Assembly: GCA_001899175.1 (NCBI GenBank)
Contig: MKVH01000020.1
Coordinates: forward strand, 17,112-81,111
From: Candidatus Kapaibacterium thiocyanatum
Lineage (GTDB): Bacteria; Bacteroidota; Ignavibacteria; Kapaibacteriales; Kapaibacteriaceae
Length of the DNA stretch: 64,000 nucleotides
Direction of reading: 5' to 3'
A program made the translations under genes and the position numbers. Below the pieces are notes generated by a model, which ran no database searches, had not been told where the DNA came from, and worked only from the letters and a program-made list of their open reading frames with translations. Each line of letters starts with the position of its first letter. Position 1 is the first letter of the stretch. Of this stretch, positions 62,443 to 64,000 are shown one piece after another.

Positions 62443-63417
62443 ATGCGCAGACTAGAGCGCCTCCAGGCGATTCTCATCCTGCTCCAGTCGAAGTACGTTC
62501 TGACCGCCGACGAGATCGCCGAACGCTTCGGCGTCGCCGTGCGCACGGTCTATCGTGACATGCGTGCACTCGAGGAATCGGGGGTACCTATCGCCGCAGA
62601 GGCCGGCGTGGGATACTCACTCGCCAAGGGGTATACCCTGCCTCCCGTACAGTTCACACAGGAGGAGGCTCGGGCGTTGCTTCTGGCCGAAAAGATGCTG
62701 GCCGCCCACGCGGACACGGGATCGTCGGAGACCGTCACGAGTGCCATGACGAAGATTCGTGCAGTACTCAGAAGCGAGGGACGGGACGATGTCGAAGAGC
62801 TCGAGCGACGCGTCATCGTGCAGCCTCCGAGAAGCATCGGCAGGACAATGCAACCGGACGTCATGAACGTCCTGCAGAACGCATTGCTCGACCATAGCGT
62901 CGTCCGTCTGCGTTACTTCACCAATGCACGACAGACCTATTCCGAACGGGACGTGGAGCCCATCGGCCTCAGCTTCTACGGCCTGCGCTGGCACCTGCAC
63001 GCATACTGTCGCGACAAACAGGGCATCCGCGATTTCCGCATCGACAGGATCGAGCACGCACAGTCCACGATCGAACGTTTCAATCCTTCCTCGCATCCGA
63101 CGTTAACCGAGCTGGTAACGGGACATCTTCGGATGGAGAAGAAAGATCGCATTCCCATCGTCGTCGACGTCAGATACGACATCCTGCCGACCATCACCGA
63201 CTCGCGGCATCAATTCGGCTTCGTTTCGGAGGAGGCCAGGGAATCCTGCATGCGTATGACGTTCATGGTGCACCATCTCGACTACTTCGCGCGCTGGCTG
63301 GCGATGATGGAAGACGGCATCACCGTGGTGGAACCAGACAACCTTCGGATGTGGATTCACGACATCGGCACGAGGATCGCCGCCCATCATGCCCCGAGCG
63401 GCGGCCAACGCTCCTGA
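62443..63417 (+). CDS. HTH-WYL transcriptional regulator (YafY-like)
   Basis: 324 residues. N-terminal winged helix (LERLQAILILLQSKYVLTAD, EIAERFGVAVRTVYRDMRAL, EESGVPIAAEAGVGYSLAKG). Central linker, then a WYL domain (VVRLRYFTNARQTYSERDVE, GLRWHLHAYCRDKQGIRDFR, with the IDRI motif) and a C-terminal WCX-like end. WYL proteins sense ligands or nucleic acids and often control stress or defence genes. Its own promoter must lie in the 120-base gap upstream. It could control the VOC gene that follows by 72 bases. Confidence 0.92.
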   Translation: MRRLERLQAILILLQSKYVLTADEIAERFGVAVRTVYRDMRALEESGVPIAAEAGVGYSLAKGYTLPPVQFTQEEARALLLAEKMLAAHADTGSSETVTSAMTKIRAVLRSEGRDDVEELERRVIVQPPRSIGRTMQPDVMNVLQNALLDHSVVRLRYFTNARQTYSERDVEPIGLSFYGLRWHLHAYCRDKQGIRDFRIDRIEHAQSTIERFNPSSHPTLTELVTGHLRMEKKDRIPIVVDVRYDILPTITDSRHQFGFVSEEARESCMRMTFMVHHLDYFARWLAMMEDGITVVEPDNLRMWIHDIGTRIAAHHAPSGGQRS

Positions 63418-63489
63418 CAATCGGTTGTCATCCGGGACACTGAGCTTTGCAGCGATCACCGACTGCACATCATCCCACGGGGCTCCGTC

Positions 63490-63873
63490 GTGAATACGGC
63501 ATCCAACTGGTTCGAAATACCCTGCCATGACTTCGATCGTGCAGTACGATTCTATCGTGGCATCTTCGGCATGGATCTTCCGACGGAAGACGTCATGAAC
63601 GAGCCGACCATGTACTTTCCCTTCGACTGCGATGCGGCGGGTGGGTCCGTCATTCTGAGCAAGCATCGGCAGCCGTCCGAGCACGGCACCGTCGTCTATC
63701 TCAATGCGGGTGAGGATATCGTCAGGATCGTGGGGCGCGTTTCCGTCTTCGGTGGCACCGTACTACGTGACGTGCATTCGATCGGGCCTGGAGGTTATGT
63801 GGCATTGTTCCTCGACAGTGAGGGCAACAGAGTAGGACTCCATACCAACGATCTCCAGCCTCTTGACGTGTAG
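63490..63873 (+). CDS. Glyoxalase/VOC-fold protein
   Basis: 127 residues, start GTG at 63490. One beta-alpha-beta-beta-beta unit of the vicinal-oxygen-chelate fold pair: SNWFEIPCHDFDRAVRFYRG, then GIFGMDLP, GSVILSKHRQPSEHGTVVYL, and the closing YVALFLDSEGNRVGLHTND with the metal-ligand-type Glu. Members include glyoxalases, resistance proteins and dioxygenases; small versions such as this are often of unknown substrate. It follows the WYL regulator by 72 bases and may be its target. Confidence 0.85.
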   Translation: MNTASNWFEIPCHDFDRAVRFYRGIFGMDLPTEDVMNEPTMYFPFDCDAAGGSVILSKHRQPSEHGTVVYLNAGEDIVRIVGRVSVFGGTVLRDVHSIGPGGYVALFLDSEGNRVGLHTNDLQPLDV

Positions 63874-63971
63874 TCAGTATTCGGCGCCAGAATCAGCGCC
63901 GCGCTCCATCCCGGGTGCATCATGTGGCAAGGAGTAGTGTGAGGAGAGGGGTAGGATGGCACAAAGCAGAG

Positions 63972-64000
63972 AAGCCCCGCTATCGTTGGATAGGGGGCTT
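63972..64000. terminator. Hairpin at the right edge
   Basis: AAGCCCC-GCTATC and GATAG-GGGGCTT pair (11 bp with one bulge) around GTTG, about 100 bases past the VOC gene. The window ends at the hairpin, so the U-tract cannot be seen. Confidence 0.55.

Overview
The window is about 64 kb of G+C-rich chromosome from a Gram-negative bacterium. It most likely belongs to the Bacteroidota/Chlorobi (FCB) group, perhaps an Ignavibacteria- or Kapabacteria-like lineage. This placement is an inference. It rests on proteins with type IX secretion (T9SS) C-terminal sorting-like tails, Bacteroidota-type promoters (TTTG-N19-TAnnTTTG before tRNA-Val), an EF-P whose tip reads PGNLRAF as I recall from Chlorobi, a SusC/BtuB-style TonB receptor operon, and a two-protein Rhs system of the kind common in Bacteroidota. 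Most genes lie on the minus strand.

Layout. 1-2.2 kb: the truncated end of a secreted FG-GAP/VCBS protein. 2.6-5 kb: a peroxiredoxin, two small membrane proteins and a coiled-coil protein. 5.4-8.3 kb: gcvH-accC-accB-efp and tRNA-Cys. 8.5-17.4 kb: an OmpA/WD40 envelope pair, a MerR regulator, an FtsW/RodA protein, an orphan sensor kinase, hisS, a PTS IIA-like protein and a nucleotidyltransferase-LbH-phosphomannomutase fusion. 17.5-20 kb: acetyl-CoA synthetase and an isochorismatase-fold hydrolase. 20-26.4 kb: envelope and sugar genes (EamA transporter, glycosyltransferases, FemAB-like protein, kdsB, gatC, plsC). 26.5-27.4 kb: an outer-membrane protein and a SUI1-family factor. 27.5-32 kb: a TonB-receptor operon with a BtuG-like beta-propeller, which suggests corrinoid or other chelate uptake. 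32.1-34.6 kb: a DUF1573 protein and an ECF sigma factor with an unusual membrane partner. 34.8 kb: tRNA-Val.

35-59 kb is the most interesting region. It is a single-orientation Rhs polymorphic-toxin locus. Reading along the minus strand from 59.0 kb, it encodes an FG-GAP protein with a T9SS-like tail, a membrane-anchored OmpH-like protein, a lipoprotein, a 2132-residue SpvB/TcB-like protein, a 17-cysteine secreted protein, a SUMF1/FGE-like lipoprotein, and a 2553-residue Rhs protein ending in a variable tip followed by a small membrane protein that is a candidate immunity factor. Behind it lies a graveyard or reservoir of displaced Rhs C-terminal cassettes. These include one lipase-like tip with a lipoprotein candidate immunity gene, one frameshifted tip, one tip-less core, and one degenerate fragment. 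Three are separated by a 173-bp spacer that occurs three times at identical length and carries direct repeats at its ends. The array stops at tRNA-Val(CAC).

59.5-63.9 kb, plus strand: an AhpD-like protein, a YCII/DGPF protein, an ECF42-type sigma factor, a GNAT acetyltransferase, a WYL-domain regulator and a glyoxalase-fold protein. This looks like a small stress or regulatory island.
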